DNA from: Lewinella sp038528965
GTDB lineage: Bacteria; Bacteroidota; Bacteroidia; Chitinophagales; Saprospiraceae
Direction: 5' to 3'
Assembly: GCA_038528965.1 (NCBI GenBank)
Contig: JBCBEC010000019.1
Coordinates: 53,734 to 117,733, forward strand
Length of the DNA: 64,000 nucleotides
Notes under the pieces: model-generated
What the model was told of the DNA's origin: nothing
The model's input: only the letters and a program-made list of their open reading frames with translations
Databases searched by the model: none
In this document: in pieces, positions 36,760 through 46,517 of the stretch
How positions within the stretch are numbered: the first letter of the stretch is position 1
Layout: each line of letters starts with the position of its first letter
Made by a program: the position numbers and the translations under genes

Positions 36760-36780
36760 AAATGCAACATTATTGCATTT
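36760..36780. promoter_or_regulatory. Zur-like palindrome (best copy)
   Basis: TGCAACATTATTGCA at 36763-36777 is flanked by AAA and TTT, extending the inverted repeat to 21 bases. Its TTG (36773-36775) is exactly 19 bases from the -7-like TATATTCG (36795-36802), so it covers the -33 element of the DUF1826 promoter. Confidence 0.82.
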
Positions 36781-36794
36781 ACATGTAAATCACT

Positions 36795-36802
36795 TATATT
36801 CG
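36795..36802 (+). promoter_or_regulatory. -7 element of the DUF1826 gene
   Basis: TATATTCG, one base from TANNTTTG, 27 bases before the ATG and 19 bases after the TTG in the palindrome. Confidence 0.5.
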
Positions 36803-36829
36803 TAGCCAAATTCCATAACAGTTTAGAAA

Positions 36830-37474
36830 ATGATACTTACCAAGGCCCCATTCGCAAACGCTGCCATCGGCAAGGATGCCCAAATACTCAAAGACATTCA
36901 CGCTCCAGCGGTCAACATCGCCGTCTATAAACGGGAACTTGACATGCCCAAGACTGTACTCGATCAAGTGGTGGAGCAAACGATTAATTGCCGTGTGAGT
37001 GGAATAGAAGCAGAGGTAACAGAAGCCCTAAAATCTTACTTTGCGGCTGAGCTTCCTGGGCAGCAAGGGCTCTTAGCGGATGTGTTAGAACTTGTGAGCC
37101 TATTCGGGCAAGTGGCTGAAATATCATCTTTCCGGCTGTTGTTGGCTACCGTCGAGACTAATATGTGCCGCCGATTCCACACCGACATCAATAGCCTAAG
37201 GATGCTTTGCACTTACGTTGGCCCCGGCACCCTTTGGCTCCCCAACGAGGCCGTCAATCAGAAAGCCTATCGGGGTGGAAATGGCAATGACGATATTGTT
37301 TTAGATGAAAATCTCATTCAACAAGCTAATACCGGAGATGTGGTCATTCTGAAAGGTGCCCTGTATCCCGATGCCAACCCGATTGTACACCGGAGCCCCA
37401 CTATTGAAAACATCGGAGGGAAGCGATTGCTACTGAGAATTGATAGCAACGAAACCCAGAATCTTTGGGGGTAA
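36830..37474 (+). CDS. DUF1826 family protein
   Basis: 214 residues, soluble. The conserved blocks of the family are visible: FHTDINSLRMLCTYVGPGT (a His-Thr-Asp followed by a hydrophobic strand), TLWLPNEAVNQKAYRGG, GDVVILKGALYPD and IVHRSPTIEN, which together look like a cupin-like or 2-oxoglutarate-type metal-binding barrel. DUF1826 genes are often found near COG0523 genes and under Zur control (known association). Here both hold: the palindrome at 36763 overlaps its promoter. Biochemical role unknown. Confidence 0.82.
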   Translation: MILTKAPFANAAIGKDAQILKDIHAPAVNIAVYKRELDMPKTVLDQVVEQTINCRVSGIEAEVTEALKSYFAAELPGQQGLLADVLELVSLFGQVAEISSFRLLLATVETNMCRRFHTDINSLRMLCTYVGPGTLWLPNEAVNQKAYRGGNGNDDIVLDENLIQQANTGDVVILKGALYPDANPIVHRSPTIENIGGKRLLLRIDSNETQNLWG

Positions 37475-37646
37475 TCCCATCCGATCATGCCGCTAAAAAC
37501 AGACCTTCTTAGCTGTACAGTGGCATATAGACCAGTGAGCTAAGCAGAAGAATCAAACAAGTGCTGAAGGGTTCGCTTCTTGTAGTTATTGCTATGAATT
37601 TATTGCGCGCCAATGTAAACTTTCTACCACAACACATCGTGCGGAT

Positions 37647-40600
37647 ATGATACTGAAGATTTCAAAAGCGTTTGTCTACTCTCTGGCTCTGATGATTGGT
37701 CTAAATCAAGCCTTGGCGCAAGGGTTTGAGGGATACTACCAATATCCTGACATTCATGAAAGCACCATCGTTTTTGCCGCAGAAGGTGACCTATGGAGGG
37801 TCTCTGTTGAGGGTGGCCTGGCCCAGCGGCTCACCACCCACCCTGAAGAAGAACGCTATCCCGCTATTTCTCCAGACGGTAAGACCATCGCTTACACAGC
37901 TTCCTATGAAGGCCCTACACAAGTGTACACCCTCCCGATTGATGGAGGGGTGACTACGCGGTGGACTTATTCCGAGGGTTCCGTCGTCACCGCTTGGACA
38001 GCGGATGGAAAAATTATTTATCAGACCGGAGCATTCAACAAACTGCCCACACCGCAGTTGGTCACCATTGATTTGGCTACAAAAGAAAAGTCGATTGTCC
38101 CTCTTCACCAAGCCAGCGAAGGGGCCCAGAATGAAGCCGGCACTTGGTTCTTTGTCCGCCCTCCTAACCATAATGACTCCGCAAAGCGCTACGTGGGCGG
38201 TTGGGCTCGTCAAATCTGGAAATTTGATGGCAAAAACGAGGCGGTTAAACTCACCACTGACCATCCAGGAGAAAGTCATCACCCCATGTGGTACGAGGGG
38301 CGAGTGTATTTCATTACCGATAGAGATGGGATCATGAATATCTGGTCCATGAACGCCGACGGAGGTGATTTGCAACAGCATACCCAGCACGATGAGTTTG
38401 ACGTAGGCTACGCTAATCTAGACCAGGGAAGAATTGTCTACCAGCACGCAGCTGACCTCTGGTTATTGGACATCACCACTGGCGAATACAACAAGATTGA
38501 TATTCGCTTAGTCTCAGATCTTGATCAACTGCGGGAAAAGTGGGTGGAAAATCCCGAGCGGTACATTACCGCTGTAAATCCTGCTCCCAAGGGCGACAAA
38601 GTCGTCATTACAGCCAGAGGGCGGGTGTTTATAGTACCCGTAAAATCTGGTCGAACCGTGTCTTTTACCGAGCAAGAGGAAGTACGCTTTCGCGATGCTG
38701 TATTTTCCCATGATGGTAAAAACATCATCACGCTATCCGACGAAAGCGGCGAATTTGAATTTGTGCAGTTTGCTACTGACGGCACGGGAGATATTACCGC
38801 CTTAACCACTGATGGCACCCGCTTACGGTTCTGGGGAATACCTTCTCCGGATGGCAAGTGGATAGCCTACAATGATGTAGAAAAAAATGGGTACGTACTG
38901 AATATTGCTACTGGCGTTAGCAAGAAGGTCTCAACCAATCAGCAAGGTATTCGCGGATTTTCCTGGTCACCTGATGGACAGTGGCTAGCCTTTGTACAAA
39001 ATGCCCTGAATACGATGAGGCAGATCAAAGTGTACAATGTCAATGATGAATCCACTTTTGATCTGACTACCGATCGTGCCAACAGCCTCGATCCCTGCTG
39101 GAGCCCCGATGGTAAGTTCATCTACTTCTTATCCGATCGCAGCTTCACATCCTTAGTTAATGGTCCCTGGGGAACCCGGCAACCAGAACCTTATTGGGAC
39201 GCTAGTGAAAAGGTCTACCATGTAGCTTTGCAAAAAGGGACTCGATCTCCTTTCCGGGAAAAGGACGAGTTGATGAACACAGATGGGGACAAAGAATCAG
39301 AAGATAAGGATGAAGATGAAGACTCAGAGGACAAATTGATCGTCAATATTGACAAGGAAGGCATTCAATCCAGGATCATCGAAGTGCCGATTCCGGCTGG
39401 CAACTACCGCGACCTGGCGGTAAATGAAAAGGCGCTGTATATGATCGCTTCCGAAACGGGCGTAAAGGCGAAATCCCACCTCAAAGTAGTGGCCATCACC
39501 GATGAAGACGCTAAAGTCAAGAATGTAGCATCTGAGATAAGTGGATTTGAATTGACCCCAGATGGCAAGAAGCTACTGGTGCGAAAAGGGCGCTCCCATT
39601 TCATGGTAGATGCCGGCACTGGAAGTGTCAAACTGGATGAAGGTAAAATTGACATAAGTGGCTGCAAATTTGCGCTCAATCCTAAAGAGGACTGGAAGCA
39701 GATCTACAAAGATGCCTGGCGCATGGAACGAGATTATTTCTATGACAAGAACATGCACGGCGTAGACTGGGAGGCCATGTACGAGAAGTACCTCCCCCTA
39801 GTAGAACGGGTGACCACCAGAAGTGAACTAGATAAGGTGATTGGGGAATTAGTTGGAGAATTATCGGCACTGCATACGTACGTATCCCGTGGTGATGAGC
39901 GAAGTGACGAGAAAAACATCTCCGTCGCGAGCCTGGGAGCGCGGACCAGCCGTGATGAGGCCAATGACGGATTTAGGATCGACTACATTTACAAGACAGA
40001 TCCTGATTACCCCCATCGAAGGTCTCCCCTGGATGATCCTTACCTGGATATCCGAGAAGGCGATATCATCACTCAGGTAAACGGAAGAGATGCCTTATCC
40101 GCGCTAGACCTCGGTGAGTTAATTCGGAATCAAGCCGGAAAGCAAGTCCGACTGAGTTTGAAAAGAGGAGATACCATCAGAAATATTATTGTCAAACCAT
40201 CAGGGAGTTCCTACTGGACCAGATACTACGATTGGGAATATGCCAATCGCGTACATGTAGAACAAGCCAGCGATAACCAAATTGGCTACGTGCATTTAAG
40301 ATCAATGATCTATTGGAACATTGGTCAATTTTACCGGCAGTTCTACCCCGTATTCAATCGGCCAGGTTTGATTATCGATGCCCGCTACAATGGGGGTGGA
40401 AACATCGAAGCCTTCATCCTGGAAAAGCTGATGCGCCAAGCCTGGATGTACTGGAAAGACAGAACCGGGGAACCCTACTGGAACATGCACTACGCGCCCA
40501 GAGGGCACATGGTGCTATTAGTTAATGAACAAACGGGCTCCGATGGGGAGACCTTCGCCGCCGGATTCAAACGACTTGGGCTGGGCACTACCATAGGCAC

Positions 40601-40898
40601 CCGAACCTGGGGTGGTCAAATTTGGTTGAGTGGTGTTAACCGCTTAACCGACAACGGTAGAGCCGGAGCTCCAATGCACGGTGTATACAGCCCGGAAGGA
40701 GAATGGCTGATTGAAGGCCACGGATTTGAACCAGATATTGAGTTGGACAATCTGCCGCACGAGACCTTCAACGGGAAAGATGCCCAGCTGGACGCGGCCA
40801 TAAAACTATTACAGGAAAAGATCGCGGAGGACCCTCGGGAAGTACCTCCTGCGCCGGCCTACCCGGATAAATCATTTGATAACAATCGCAAAAATTAG
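37647..40898 (+). CDS. tricorn-like S41 protease, exported
   Basis: 1083 residues with a signal peptide (LALMIGLNQALAQ). Two beta-propeller regions of TolB type (about 30-300 and 300-640, with repeated SPDGK and WSPDG motifs), a linker with an acidic stretch, a C1 helical region, a PDZ domain (about 755-850) and an S41 catalytic domain. Catalytic residues are visible: His743 in LSALHTYVS and Ser965 in TGSDGETFAAGF, matching tricorn His746 and Ser965. Tricorn-type enzymes degrade oligopeptides; the signal peptide places this copy outside the cytoplasm. A single plus-strand gene with 170 bases upstream. Confidence 0.92.
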   Translation: MILKISKAFVYSLALMIGLNQALAQGFEGYYQYPDIHESTIVFAAEGDLWRVSVEGGLAQRLTTHPEEERYPAISPDGKTIAYTASYEGPTQVYTLPIDGGVTTRWTYSEGSVVTAWTADGKIIYQTGAFNKLPTPQLVTIDLATKEKSIVPLHQASEGAQNEAGTWFFVRPPNHNDSAKRYVGGWARQIWKFDGKNEAVKLTTDHPGESHHPMWYEGRVYFITDRDGIMNIWSMNADGGDLQQHTQHDEFDVGYANLDQGRIVYQHAADLWLLDITTGEYNKIDIRLVSDLDQLREKWVENPERYITAVNPAPKGDKVVITARGRVFIVPVKSGRTVSFTEQEEVRFRDAVFSHDGKNIITLSDESGEFEFVQFATDGTGDITALTTDGTRLRFWGIPSPDGKWIAYNDVEKNGYVLNIATGVSKKVSTNQQGIRGFSWSPDGQWLAFVQNALNTMRQIKVYNVNDESTFDLTTDRANSLDPCWSPDGKFIYFLSDRSFTSLVNGPWGTRQPEPYWDASEKVYHVALQKGTRSPFREKDELMNTDGDKESEDKDEDEDSEDKLIVNIDKEGIQSRIIEVPIPAGNYRDLAVNEKALYMIASETGVKAKSHLKVVAITDEDAKVKNVASEISGFELTPDGKKLLVRKGRSHFMVDAGTGSVKLDEGKIDISGCKFALNPKEDWKQIYKDAWRMERDYFYDKNMHGVDWEAMYEKYLPLVERVTTRSELDKVIGELVGELSALHTYVSRGDERSDEKNISVASLGARTSRDEANDGFRIDYIYKTDPDYPHRRSPLDDPYLDIREGDIITQVNGRDALSALDLGELIRNQAGKQVRLSLKRGDTIRNIIVKPSGSSYWTRYYDWEYANRVHVEQASDNQIGYVHLRSMIYWNIGQFYRQFYPVFNRPGLIIDARYNGGGNIEAFILEKLMRQAWMYWKDRTGEPYWNMHYAPRGHMVLLVNEQTGSDGETFAAGFKRLGLGTTIGTRTWGGQIWLSGVNRLTDNGRAGAPMHGVYSPEGEWLIEGHGFEPDIELDNLPHETFNGKDAQLDAAIKLLQEKIAEDPREVPPAPAYPDKSFDNNRKN

Positions 40899-40975
40899 GT
40901 GTACAGAGGCATTGTTCTCGATAGTCATCGGGAGCGTCTCTTGTACCAATACTTCACCAACAAAAAACTGAACCA

Positions 40976-41185
40976 ATGATTCCAATGACTTTTGAAGAAT
41001 GGAGAAATTGCATTGTCAACGACTGCAAAATCAATCTAAATAGAACGTTCACGCAAAAGCGCCTGGCCGTTTATCAAGATGCCAATAACAAGGAGACGAA
41101 GCAATTCGTAAAGCTTTATGGTAAGGCACATTTAAAGAATGTCATCAAGTGGTTAAAGCAAGCTGAAGCTAGCCAGTCAGCATAA
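40976..41185 (+). CDS. small conserved-looking protein, unknown
   Basis: 69 residues (or 66 from the second ATG at 40985). One alpha-rich domain with a Trp-rich start (MTFEEWRNCIVNDCK) and a basic C-terminal helix (AHLKNVIKWLKQAE). Soluble, no signal. The size and the codon usage look like a real gene, and it lies between two annotated genes in the same direction. I cannot assign a family. Confidence 0.6.
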   Translation: MIPMTFEEWRNCIVNDCKINLNRTFTQKRLAVYQDANNKETKQFVKLYGKAHLKNVIKWLKQAEASQSA

Positions 41186-41267
41186 TCCAGTGATTAAACT
41201 CATGTGGGCATACATCGCACCGCTTGTCTCGTCATTTCCTTGAATGGCACTTACCTAAGAAGACCAA

Positions 41268-42176
41268 ATGACAAACAACAATCACTTCGACATAATTATA
41301 GTAGGTGGCAGCTACTCAGGCCTTTCCGCAGCCATGGCTCTGGGGCGTGCCTTGCGAAATACGCTGATCATCGATAGCGGATTACCTTGCAATCGGCAAA
41401 CCCCACATTCGCATAATTTTATCACTCAAGATGGTGAGCAACCAGCTGTTATTGCTGAAAAAGCCAAGGCACAGGTCCTGAAATACGATAGCGTGCGTTT
41501 CCGCAATGGCAGAGCGATAAACGGTAAGAGAACCGAAAATGGCTTTACCATCACCGCAGACAAAGACGAAGTTTTCTCTGCCAAGAAGCTCGTTTTTGCC
41601 ACAGGTGTTAAGGATATCATGCCAGATATTGACGGCTTTTCAGCGTGTTGGGGCATCTCCGTTATCCACTGCCCGTACTGCCACGGTTACGAGGTTAAAA
41701 ATGAAAAGACGGGTATCTTAGCTAATGGCGACATTGCCTTTCATTATGCTCAACTCATACGCAACTGGACAAAAGACCTCACCATTTTCACCAACGGACA
41801 ATCGACGCTGACAGCCAAGCAAACGGAAAGAATTGGAAAGCATGGCATTATGGTAGTTGAAAAAGAGATTCACGCTTTGAAGCACGAAAAAGGCCAACTT
41901 GATCAAGTTGTTTTCAAAGACCAATCCACCTTCGACCTTACTGCCATTTATGCGCGACCTGATTTTGAACAGCATTGTAAAATCCCGGAACAACTTGGTT
42001 GTGAGTTGACAGAACAGGGCCTACTGACGGTAAGTATGTTTCAAAACACAACGGTAGATGGCGTTTTTGCCTGCGGAGATAATTCTAGTCCTTTAAGAGC
42101 TGTTTCTCATGCCGTTGCGGCGGGGACAATTGCTGGGGCCGCCTTGAATAACGAAATGACGGAGGAAGAATTTTAA
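41268..42176 (+). CDS. thioredoxin-reductase-like FAD oxidoreductase
   Basis: 302 residues. FAD-binding motif IIVGGSYSGLSAAMALG (10-26), Cys pair CPYC (135-138) as in thioredoxin reductases, and the C-terminal FAD site GVFACGDNSSPLRAVSHAVA. Some 15 residues are missing compared with full-length TrxR, and the NADPH-binding motif is not clear (ILANGDIAFHYAQLI in place of GxGxxA), so electron donor and partner are uncertain. Proteins of this shape are found in Bacteroidota as small FAD oxidoreductases that reduce disulfides. No partner thioredoxin nearby. Confidence 0.83.
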   Translation: MTNNNHFDIIIVGGSYSGLSAAMALGRALRNTLIIDSGLPCNRQTPHSHNFITQDGEQPAVIAEKAKAQVLKYDSVRFRNGRAINGKRTENGFTITADKDEVFSAKKLVFATGVKDIMPDIDGFSACWGISVIHCPYCHGYEVKNEKTGILANGDIAFHYAQLIRNWTKDLTIFTNGQSTLTAKQTERIGKHGIMVVEKEIHALKHEKGQLDQVVFKDQSTFDLTAIYARPDFEQHCKIPEQLGCELTEQGLLTVSMFQNTTVDGVFACGDNSSPLRAVSHAVAAGTIAGAALNNEMTEEEF

Positions 42177-42268
42177 GCTCACAAAGGCTTTACATACGCT
42201 TAATCTCCACTTAGGATTGAATGCCTAAAATGCATCATTAAATAACCACGTCTTGAAACCATATTGAG

Positions 42269-43945
42269 ATGCAATACAATCGAAGAAAGTTTATCTCTTT
42301 TTTAGGTAAAGCCAGTTTAGGGACGGCCATCATCCCCCCATTCTTAGCCGGTTGCGGAAGCACTACTACGCCTATTTCGTTAGACAACATAACTGCTGAG
42401 CGCCTTAGGCATCTAAAAAGCCTTCCCGTAAAGGATCTCTTAGCATCCGATACTGATGATCTGCTCCTCTCCAAGGGCTTAGATTATCACGTTATCATCC
42501 GCTGGGGCGAAAAAATCAGTTCTGAAGATCGGTTTGGATTCAATAACGATTTCATCTGCTTCATTCCTCTGGAAGAGAACAACCCCAAGGATGGGCTGTT
42601 ATGGGTCAATCATGAGTACGTAAATCCGCTATTTGTTTCTGGTTTCAATTATCGTGATTACGATAACCCCAAAGAACATCGCACCATCGAGCAGATAGAT
42701 AAGGAGATGTATGAAGTTGGTGGAACCATCGTGCGGGTGAAAGAAAAAGACGGGAAGTGGCAAGTTGTTGAAAATGACCCTCACAACCGTCGGATCACCG
42801 CCAAAACACCGATTCAACTTAACTGGGATACTCCGATCAAGGGAAAAACAACGGTGATTGGTACGCACAGTAACTGCTCCGGCGGAATTACGCCCTGGAA
42901 GACCTTCCTCACCTGTGAGGAGAACTATGATAGTTTTTACGGAGAAACGGAGTATGATGAAGACGATAATCCAACGCACCGACCAAGTATGCACGCCTGG
43001 GAAAACTTCTACAATTACCCCTCGGAGCACTACGGTTGGGTAGTAGAAATTGATCCCAAAGACGGAAAAGCCCAAAAGCATGTAGCCCTGGGCAGATTTG
43101 CGCATGAATGCTGCACGCTCTATGAATTGGAAGATAAGCGCGTAGTGGCCTATACCGGAGACGACAAGAACAGTGAGCACTTGTACAAGTTTGTCTCTTC
43201 CAAGCCGCAATCATTAAAAGAGGGTACCCTTTACGTAGCAGATATTGATAATGGGAAGTGGCTGGCCTTAGATTGGGAAAACCAACCCGTGCTCAAGAAG
43301 AAATTTAAGGATCAGACCGAAGTGCTCATTAGGGCCAGGGAAGCCGCAAAACTATTAGGAGCTACCGAACTCAACCGCCCTGAGGATATTGAAATTGACC
43401 CGATTACTGGCCACATTTTCGTCTCCTTGACCAATAACTATAGCAAAGAGGATTACCACGGTTCCATTCTAAAACTTGAAGAGGACAATGGTGCCTTTGA
43501 TGCATTAACCTTTAAAGCCTCTACCTACAAGGCCGGCGGAGAAGAAAACGGATTCTCTTGCCCGGATAATTTAGCCTTTGACATGGCCGGAAACCTTTGG
43601 ATCACTTCCGATATGTCGGGCAGCGCCATGAACAAGGAAACTGGTCCGTATATGCCATTTAAGAACAACAGCTTGTTTGTGATCCCCCGCTACGGTGAAG
43701 ATGCCGGAAAGGTGATTCGCGTGGCATCGGCCCCAAGGGATGCCGAACTGACTGGCCCCTGGTTTTCACCTGATGGTAAAACACTATTTTTGAGTGTTCA
43801 GCACCCGGGCGAACAAACCACAGATTTGGATAACCCGACCAGCAAATGGCCCTTTGATGGAGATAATATTCCTAAATCGGCAGTAGTAGCCGTTACGGGA
43901 GACCTCATTGAGAAGTTTAATGTACTGAATCAGTTGGAAGCATAA
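42269..43945 (+). CDS. PhoX family phosphatase, Tat lipoprotein
   Basis: 558 residues. Twin-arginine signal NRRKFISFLGKASLGTAI with a lipobox (LAGC) directly after, so the protein is Tat-exported and lipid-anchored. PhoX-type blocks: LLWVNHEYVNPLF, GTHSNCSGGITPWKTFLTCE followed by EN, GRFAHECCTLYELED, RPEDIEIDPITGHIFVSLT and FSCPDNLAFDMAGNLWITSD. PhoX is a Ca/Fe-dependent alkaline phosphatase; whether this copy has phosphatase activity cannot be read from sequence. The next gene is also Tat-exported. Confidence 0.9.
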   Translation: MQYNRRKFISFLGKASLGTAIIPPFLAGCGSTTTPISLDNITAERLRHLKSLPVKDLLASDTDDLLLSKGLDYHVIIRWGEKISSEDRFGFNNDFICFIPLEENNPKDGLLWVNHEYVNPLFVSGFNYRDYDNPKEHRTIEQIDKEMYEVGGTIVRVKEKDGKWQVVENDPHNRRITAKTPIQLNWDTPIKGKTTVIGTHSNCSGGITPWKTFLTCEENYDSFYGETEYDEDDNPTHRPSMHAWENFYNYPSEHYGWVVEIDPKDGKAQKHVALGRFAHECCTLYELEDKRVVAYTGDDKNSEHLYKFVSSKPQSLKEGTLYVADIDNGKWLALDWENQPVLKKKFKDQTEVLIRAREAAKLLGATELNRPEDIEIDPITGHIFVSLTNNYSKEDYHGSILKLEEDNGAFDALTFKASTYKAGGEENGFSCPDNLAFDMAGNLWITSDMSGSAMNKETGPYMPFKNNSLFVIPRYGEDAGKVIRVASAPRDAELTGPWFSPDGKTLFLSVQHPGEQTTDLDNPTSKWPFDGDNIPKSAVVAVTGDLIEKFNVLNQLEA

Positions 43946-44056
43946 TGCCGTTCTCACTATCTCGGCTATAGACTTTATGTGGCTCCGTGGGGACTGTTCC
44001 TATTGCTTAAGTTTGGAAGTAAAGGGCAATGTCAATAGAAAATAAAAAGGGCAATC

Positions 44057-44830
44057 ATGGACGATTTCAAACGCCGAGAATTCATCAAGCTAAGTGCATT
44101 CGGATTTGCTAGCATTGCCTTGCAGCTAAACGCCATTACTTCCTACGCCCAAAAGGCAAATGGTAATCTGGGAAAATGGTATGCTGATACTAAAATGAAC
44201 TGGGATGCCTTTTTGGAGCGCCTTACGGAACTAGCAAAGACGCAACACAAAGCACCTTGGAATCAGCAGCTCTACACTGAGCAAGTAAAGCAACTGCTCC
44301 TTACTTGCAATTTCCCGGAATTTGAAAACGTCAAGAAGGAAATCGAAGCCTACGAAAACAAAAGGCCCAACTGGTTCGAATCAGCAAGTCTGCACTACGA
44401 GGTAGATTTCCAGGTTTCCTTATTTCAGTTTGAAAAAGGAGAGTATATCCCCCACCACAACCACCCTGATATGACTGGGGTTATCAATGTGGTGTCTGGA
44501 AGCATTCTCGCCAAGAATTACGATCTGGAAGAAGAACTTTCTAGCACGCGGGAAGTCATCACAGACGGTCGTAAGGAGCTTAGGAAAAAGTGTGTCATCA
44601 GAGAAGTGGGGAATGAAGTCATTAGCGGAGGTAATGTGAGTATCCTCACGGCCCACGAAGGGAATATCCACTCCGTCATGCCTAATGAATTCACGCAGCT
44701 GGTTGACGTATTTACGCCAGCCTATAAACATGATACCAATGCCAAGTGGTACTCGGTAAACGAAGAAGTCTTTTATCAGGGTCGTGAGCATTTGTTTGAG
44801 GCGGAGTATGCCGTTGCGAAAGATGGGTAA
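44057..44830 (+). CDS. Tat-exported cupin of the thiol-dioxygenase (ADO/PCO) type
   Basis: 257 residues. Twin-arginine-like signal (KRREFIKLSAFGFASIALQL). The cupin core has IPHHNHPDMTGVINVVSGSI, with His134 and His136 as the iron ligands, and the third ligand in HEGNIHSVMP (His205), matching the His-x-His ... His triad of 2-aminoethanethiol dioxygenase and plant cysteine oxidases (PHDHPGM in those). These enzymes oxidise thiols to sulfinates using O2 and are cytosolic in eukaryotes, so export via Tat would be unusual. It starts 111 bases after PhoX. Substrate not known. Confidence 0.72.
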   Translation: MDDFKRREFIKLSAFGFASIALQLNAITSYAQKANGNLGKWYADTKMNWDAFLERLTELAKTQHKAPWNQQLYTEQVKQLLLTCNFPEFENVKKEIEAYENKRPNWFESASLHYEVDFQVSLFQFEKGEYIPHHNHPDMTGVINVVSGSILAKNYDLEEELSSTREVITDGRKELRKKCVIREVGNEVISGGNVSILTAHEGNIHSVMPNEFTQLVDVFTPAYKHDTNAKWYSVNEEVFYQGREHLFEAEYAVAKDG

Positions 44831-45027
44831 ATAAGTATTGACAGCCCCTTCAAGGCAGAAAAGCCCCTTTGGCCATAAATCCAAAAAGTAAAAGGACTAT
44901 CTATAAAGAGATAACCTCCTTGTTTAGTCTTAGGGGAACTCCCACAAACCACCGCACGTTATAGCTCTTGCGTCGTCATAATAAATAGGCGACCTTTACC
45001 TTTTCTATCAATTAAATCTCTCTCTAA

Positions 45028-45612
45028 ATGAAGTACCACACTTTAGCCCTTATTGCTATTCTATTATTGGCTTTCTCTTGTAACGGTGATGATGATCCTT
45101 CACCATCTGATATGAGCTCTATGACCGTCGTTAAAGACGGAGAAACATTTACCATTACTGATTTCAACAACACGCTCCTAAAAGAAGAAATGCAGGGAGA
45201 ACCCGGGCGTCGACTAGACCTCAGATGTGATGTGGATGGCGGTCAGTTTATTCTTTCTGTTTCCAATTGGGATTTTCAGAATCCCCCAGAGGATGGCATC
45301 GTTATCAAAAGCTATGCTTCTAATGAGGATCCGTTTGATCTTCCAGCTAATTCGGTAACCGAATGCATGGACGGTGGCAACTTCACCTTTTGCGATGGTG
45401 CACTGGGAACTTATATTATTGACAATGTGATTTATAGTTCAGAAATGTCAGACGATAATTTCGTCAGTATTATCACGATTACGGAGAACGACGATGCCAA
45501 CCGTACCGTATCAGGAACCTTTGACATCAAGGTCCAGTCTTTCGGGACAAACCCGGCAAGTTTCATTGAATTTACTGGCTCTTTTACCGATTTGGAATAT
45601 ACCGTTCAGTAA
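45028..45612 (+). CDS. lipoprotein, DUF6252-like
   Basis: 194 residues. Lipoprotein signal (MKYHTLALIAILLLAFSC) followed by a beta-rich body with the pattern GTFDIKVQSFGTN ... FIEFTGSFTDLEY, like a family of small Bacteroidota lipoproteins of unknown role. Ends just before a strong terminator. Monocistronic. Confidence 0.7.
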   Translation: MKYHTLALIAILLLAFSCNGDDDPSPSDMSSMTVVKDGETFTITDFNNTLLKEEMQGEPGRRLDLRCDVDGGQFILSVSNWDFQNPPEDGIVIKSYASNEDPFDLPANSVTECMDGGNFTFCDGALGTYIIDNVIYSSEMSDDNFVSIITITENDDANRTVSGTFDIKVQSFGTNPASFIEFTGSFTDLEYTVQ

Positions 45613-45666
45613 TTGAATCGAGCAAAGCGACATTATCAAGTCGCTAACCTCAGAAGATGAGTGATG

Positions 45667-45706
45667 GATGGCTGATAGTAATAGAACTATCAGCCATCTA
45701 CTTTTT
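45667..45706 (+). terminator. intrinsic terminator
   Basis: A perfect 13-base stem (45667-45679 with 45686-45698) around a 6-base loop is followed by TACTTTTT. It ends the lipoprotein gene at 45612 and faces the convergent MBL-fold gene. Confidence 0.88.
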
Positions 45707-45737
45707 GCTTTCTAAAACGAAAAGGCCCGCATTGGCT

Positions 45738-46517
45738 CTATGCCACTTTCAATTTGGCCCCTTCATCAAATAGCAAAACTCTTTTGTCATTCCATTCTTG
45801 GAGTTTTTCTATCGGTTCTTTATAGAGAGAAAATGTCTTGTGATGAACGGGCAGAATGATCGAGGGATTAACAGTCTCGCTGAAATCCATTAATTGTGAG
45901 GCGGTAAAAGTGTAAGGTCCACCGAATTTATCCAACCCCCCACCTCCGATGTTTGGGATTAGAATATCAGCTTTTCTACCTTCTAAGTAAGTTCTCACTT
46001 TTTTATGGTTTATGGTGTCACCCGTGATATATACTTGCACAACGGATTCCTCTTTTTGTATGGTCAACCAATAGCCATTTACACTACCAGCAAGTTTGGC
46101 AGCGATAAAGTTACTCGCATGTACGCAGGGTATGGCTTCAATGGTAATTGAGATATTATTCTTTTTAAATTCTCTCTTCATCCCACTCTTGATGTAGTCC
46201 ACATTGGTAGCATATATCAGCCTTAACCACTTTTTCAGGTTAGGATTAGCGTAGATTTTTGCGTCAGACTCAATCTTCATCAGTCCGTGCACATCAATAT
46301 GGTCTTCGTGAGCGTGGGTCAATAGCCAGAAATCAACGCCCTCGAAATCCTCGAAATCGAATTTTGGTTCGGTTCGTCTTTTGGCTTTAAAATATCTATG
46401 GTCTTGTACAGTTCCTTTTTTGCAGAGTGCAGGGTCGCAGGCTATTTTCAGGTCATCAACACATAGTACCCAAGTTGCGGCTCCTACCCATTTAAAGGTG
46501 ATATCAAAATTGTTCAT
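45738..46517 (-). CDS. metallo-beta-lactamase-fold hydrolase (UlaG-like)
   Basis: 259 residues. Metal motif THAHEDHID (His68, His70, Asp72, His73), GDTI strand (VQVYITGDTINHKKV) and LPVHHKTF near the C-terminus supply the second-metal ligands. The family includes L-ascorbate-6-phosphate lactonases and many uncharacterised hydrolases. No signal peptide, cytoplasmic. Monocistronic; the 337-base gap upstream has no other gene. Confidence 0.85.
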   Translation of the reverse strand: MNNFDITFKWVGAATWVLCVDDLKIACDPALCKKGTVQDHRYFKAKRRTEPKFDFEDFEGVDFWLLTHAHEDHIDVHGLMKIESDAKIYANPNLKKWLRLIYATNVDYIKSGMKREFKKNNISITIEAIPCVHASNFIAAKLAGSVNGYWLTIQKEESVVQVYITGDTINHKKVRTYLEGRKADILIPNIGGGGLDKFGGPYTFTASQLMDFSETVNPSIILPVHHKTFSLYKEPIEKLQEWNDKRVLLFDEGAKLKVA

